Shown here in pieces: positions 61,698-64,000 of a stretch of 64,000 bases of DNA. The notes beneath the pieces are model-generated. The model was not told the origin of the DNA and did not search any database. It worked only from the letters and a program-made list of their open reading frames with translations. The position numbers and the translations under genes are program-made. The stretch's first letter is position 1. Each line of letters opens with the position of its first letter. This DNA is from Bettongia penicillata ogilbyi (taxonomy: Eukaryota; Chordata; Mammalia; Diprotodontia; Potoroidae), in assembly GCA_023548195.1 (NCBI GenBank), contig JAJHZJ010000531.1, forward strand, positions 9,163,900 to 9,227,899, read 5' to 3'.

Positions 61698-61827
61698 AAA
61701 CCGTTGAGTCAGGTTTTGTCTTTGATTGAGTACTGACAGTTGGGCAATACATAAATGTCAATATATCCACTTGTCTGAACTTTTCCACAGTTAAATAGTG
61801 TATACATAGCCACTATATGACCATAGG
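61698..61827 (-). repeat. Right arm of perfect 130-bp inverted repeat
   Basis: This is the exact reverse complement of 59774-59903, in otherwise unrecognised DNA 640 bp beyond the BovB 5' end. No terminal inverted repeats or target duplication are obvious. Confidence 0.92.
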
Positions 61828-62694
61828 TACTATGGTTGTCTAATGAGATCACACCTAGAATTAGAGGTTACAATTGTCAGACATGATTTTGAATAACCAT
61901 ATGGTATATAATCCCCTATGTATAATAAAATATTTGAAGATTAAAAATTAAATAATATAATCTATGCTAAATTACCCAGATCTTCATGGAAGACAGTGAT
62001 GCAGCAATTTGTTTCTCCGAATGACAATATCAGCAAAAAAGATTTTGCATTTTCCTTATTTCATTTTATTTTTGGATTAGAGTAGAACAACCTCAACTTC
62101 AACATCTGTGCACACATGACTACAGTTCCTCCACCCTCTCGTCGGTTGCACTCTTGTTGACTATGGGGAATCTTCCCTAGAGCAGTCTGTTCTGTTGTGC
62201 CCTCCTTTTAAAGTCCATTTCAAGTTTCTGCAGTTCTTTATTCATCTTCATGTACATGTGCATGTGCATGTTGAAACATGTGGCTGTATCGAACTTTAAA
62301 CTTTGAACACTGTTTACTCTTGCAGAGGTTTAGTAACCTCTTTAAGAAGTAAAGATATAAATAAATCAACTCTCTGTATTTTAAAAACGCTAAACTAAAA
62401 TGCAGTTGTATGCCTCAGCTTGTCAACGGATATTTATGAGGTGAGCATAATATTATAACTGTTATAGCAGTGAAATATACCCTGTGCAGAAAGCTAGTAA
62501 AGGAGCATGAGAATGTTAATGCCAGCAGAATTTTAATGCTCCTAGAAACCAGGAAATCTGACACTTGCATTAGTTAATGTTGCCTTTATTGTCTATGGTG
62601 AAAGTGAAGCAAAGATGTCTGTTTCCAAATATAGGACAAGGTTGAATCCCAGCTTCTATACCTACAACAGATAACAGCAACAGTAAATAATTAA

Positions 62695-62945
62695 TACTAA
62701 TAGCAATAATAATAGCATTTATGTAGCATCTACTATTTACCATGCATGGTGTTAAGCATTTTGCAAATATCATCTCATTTGATTTTTAGAACAACTCTGG
62801 GGCACAGATGCTATTATTATCCCATCTTACAGTTGACAACACCAAGGCAAAGGTGAAGTGACATGCCCAGGGTCATACACATAGAATTAGACAGCTGGAT
62901 TTGAATTCAGATCTTCTCAACTCCAGACCCATGTTTCATCTGTCA
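62695..62945 (-). mobile_element. MIR/CORE-SINE, antisense
   Basis: The motifs ataatagcatttatgtagca, gcaaatatcatctcatttga, atcccatcttacagttgaca, tgacatgcccagggtcatac and ggatttgaattcagatcttc give a nearly full-length copy. Confidence 0.85.
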
Positions 62946-63119
62946 GCATGTGCTCTTGTCACATCGTTACCTCTTTGTTTAGTTAACTGAAAAGTTACTT
63001 GGAGGAAATGTATCTTTTTTATTCTTTAACTAAATATCTACTTCTGTTCCCTACTTGTGAGACCACAAGGAATCTTATCTCTTACTCCTTTTTAAAGAAG
63101 TCATTTTTGACTCTTTCAT

Positions 63120-63560
63120 GAATCTGAAAGTCTTTGGAGCATTGGCTATGTTATGTCTGTAGACTCCGGAGCTGAGCCAGCTCGGTGATAATTGTGACCA
63201 AGGTGCTATTTGTGAATCCCTTTCTCAAATCTGCTCTGTTTTATCCTAATAGAATATGTGACCAGAGTAAACTTTTCTGAAAAGCTGGTACATGGGCCAC
63301 CTTGTTGGAGAACTCAAGACCAGGTGGATGGTAGCATGTGGTCATCGTTTAGAGAATCCCATCTTTTTTGTTACAGAACAAATAGACAAATGACTGACTG
63401 AATGAAATAAAGCCAGCTATTTTGGCCAGGGTATTTTGTTTGCCGTTACACCCAGTGAGTTAGGTATTCAGGGAAGAACTTGTAGATTTAATTGAAGAGT
63501 AGTGTCATTCAGGCATGCCTGAATGCAGGCTTTCTCTTCACTATTTCATTCATGGTTTTC
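63120..63560. other. Repeat-poor unique DNA
   Basis: No repeat or open frame was recognised. The sequence is complex and relatively GC-balanced (for example cggagctgagccagctcggt), so it is a weak candidate for conserved non-coding DNA. Confidence 0.25.
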
Positions 63561-63779
63561 CATCAAGTTTGCATTTTGAAAGCATCTGTGCCGTGCAGAC
63601 TACAATGTTAGTATTTAGAGAAATGGCAAAGGGAGAAAGAGGAAGAAAAGACATGCAGAAGAAATAGATGCAAATTTTCTATTTCTTTTTTATAGGAAAG
63701 AAGTGAGGTATGAAGAGAGGGAGATGCAGAATTAGTAGAAAATCATGATCTACAAAAGACATCAGAGGTCATTTAGTTT

Positions 63780-63852
63780 TTTTATAGGTAGTAACAGTAG
63801 CAATTATTATTATTTAACTAACATTTCTGTGGTACTTTAAGGTCTGAAAAGT
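63780..63852 (-). mobile_element. MIR 3' fragment, antisense
   Basis: The motifs gtagcaattattattattta and gtggtactttaaggtctgaa fit an antisense MIR end. Confidence 0.45.
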
Positions 63853-63854
63853 AA

Positions 63855-63890
63855 GTGTGTGTGTGTTTGTGTGCGTGTGTGTGTGTGTTC
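63855..63890. repeat. (GT)n microsatellite
   Basis: GT dinucleotides, with one TT and one GC interruption, lie between a MIR piece and a SINE. Confidence 0.9.
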
Positions 63891-64000
63891 CAGTAAATAA
63901 AGTGCCAGACCTGGAGGCAGGAAGACCTGAGTTCAAATCCTGACTCAGATTCATACTACTGTGTGACTGAGCAAGTCACTTAGCCTTTATCGGCCTCAAT
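63891..64000 (+). mobile_element. CORE-SINE, cut by window end
   Basis: The motifs agacctggaggcaggaagac, ctgagttcaaatcctgactc and ctgagcaagtcacttagcct form the 5' half of a marsupial-type SINE. Confidence 0.8.

Overview
The window looks like intronic DNA from a marsupial nuclear genome. It has very low coding density, GT-AG exons, many decayed CORE-SINE/MIR-type elements, some of which carry an RTE-like tail, and L2, L3/CR1, L1, HAL1-like and BovB/RTE LINEs. That mix is typical of marsupials, but I cannot name the species. All repeat-family names come from remembered consensus sequences, not from a search.

Only one host gene is supported: ANTXR2 (CMG2, a von Willebrand A-domain cell-surface receptor), on the + strand. 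Two consecutive phase-0 exons are visible, at 4842-5009 (56 codons) and 8314-8394 (27 codons). Together they encode most of the conserved distal cytoplasmic tail. Everything after 8394 appears to be one very long intron, because I found no terminal exon. The window therefore holds parts of three introns: 1-4841, 5010-8313 and 8395-64000.

Layout: 0.2-1.4 kb is an L2 3' half. A candidate MITE lies at 2.3 kb. L2 pieces and a large GGAA tract occupy 3.5-4.4 kb. The two exons with SINEs around them span 4.5-8.4 kb. An L3/CR1 fragment lies at 9.1-9.8 kb. A near full-length HAL1-like (ORF1-only) element covers 13.0-15.9 kb. A 450-bp CT tract is at 17.3-17.7 kb. An antisense L1 3' part runs into a 616-bp assembly gap (24148-24763) that is flanked by a perfect inverted repeat. 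An antisense L2 covers 25.2-26.6 kb, and a 450-bp CTT/CTC tract lies at 27.8-28.2 kb. A hAT relic is at 30.9-31.4 kb, and a second small hAT element is nested in an L3/CR1 copy at 32.0-32.2 kb. Unique, possibly conserved DNA lies near 33.5 and 48.4 kb. L1 3' sequence and a second MITE of the 2.3-kb type lie at 35.2-36.4 kb. The 5' part of an L1 with a SINE inside covers 52.6-55.8 kb. A near full-length BovB/RTE element at 57.7-61.06 kb splits a MIR and contains one arm of a second perfect inverted repeat.

No bacterial-type operons, CRISPR arrays, rRNA or tRNA genes were recognised. Most long ORFs are translations of microsatellites, of the N gap or of dead LINEs. The most unusual signals are the two identical-arm inverted repeats, the BovB element with its RTE-tailed SINE partners, and the nested insertions.
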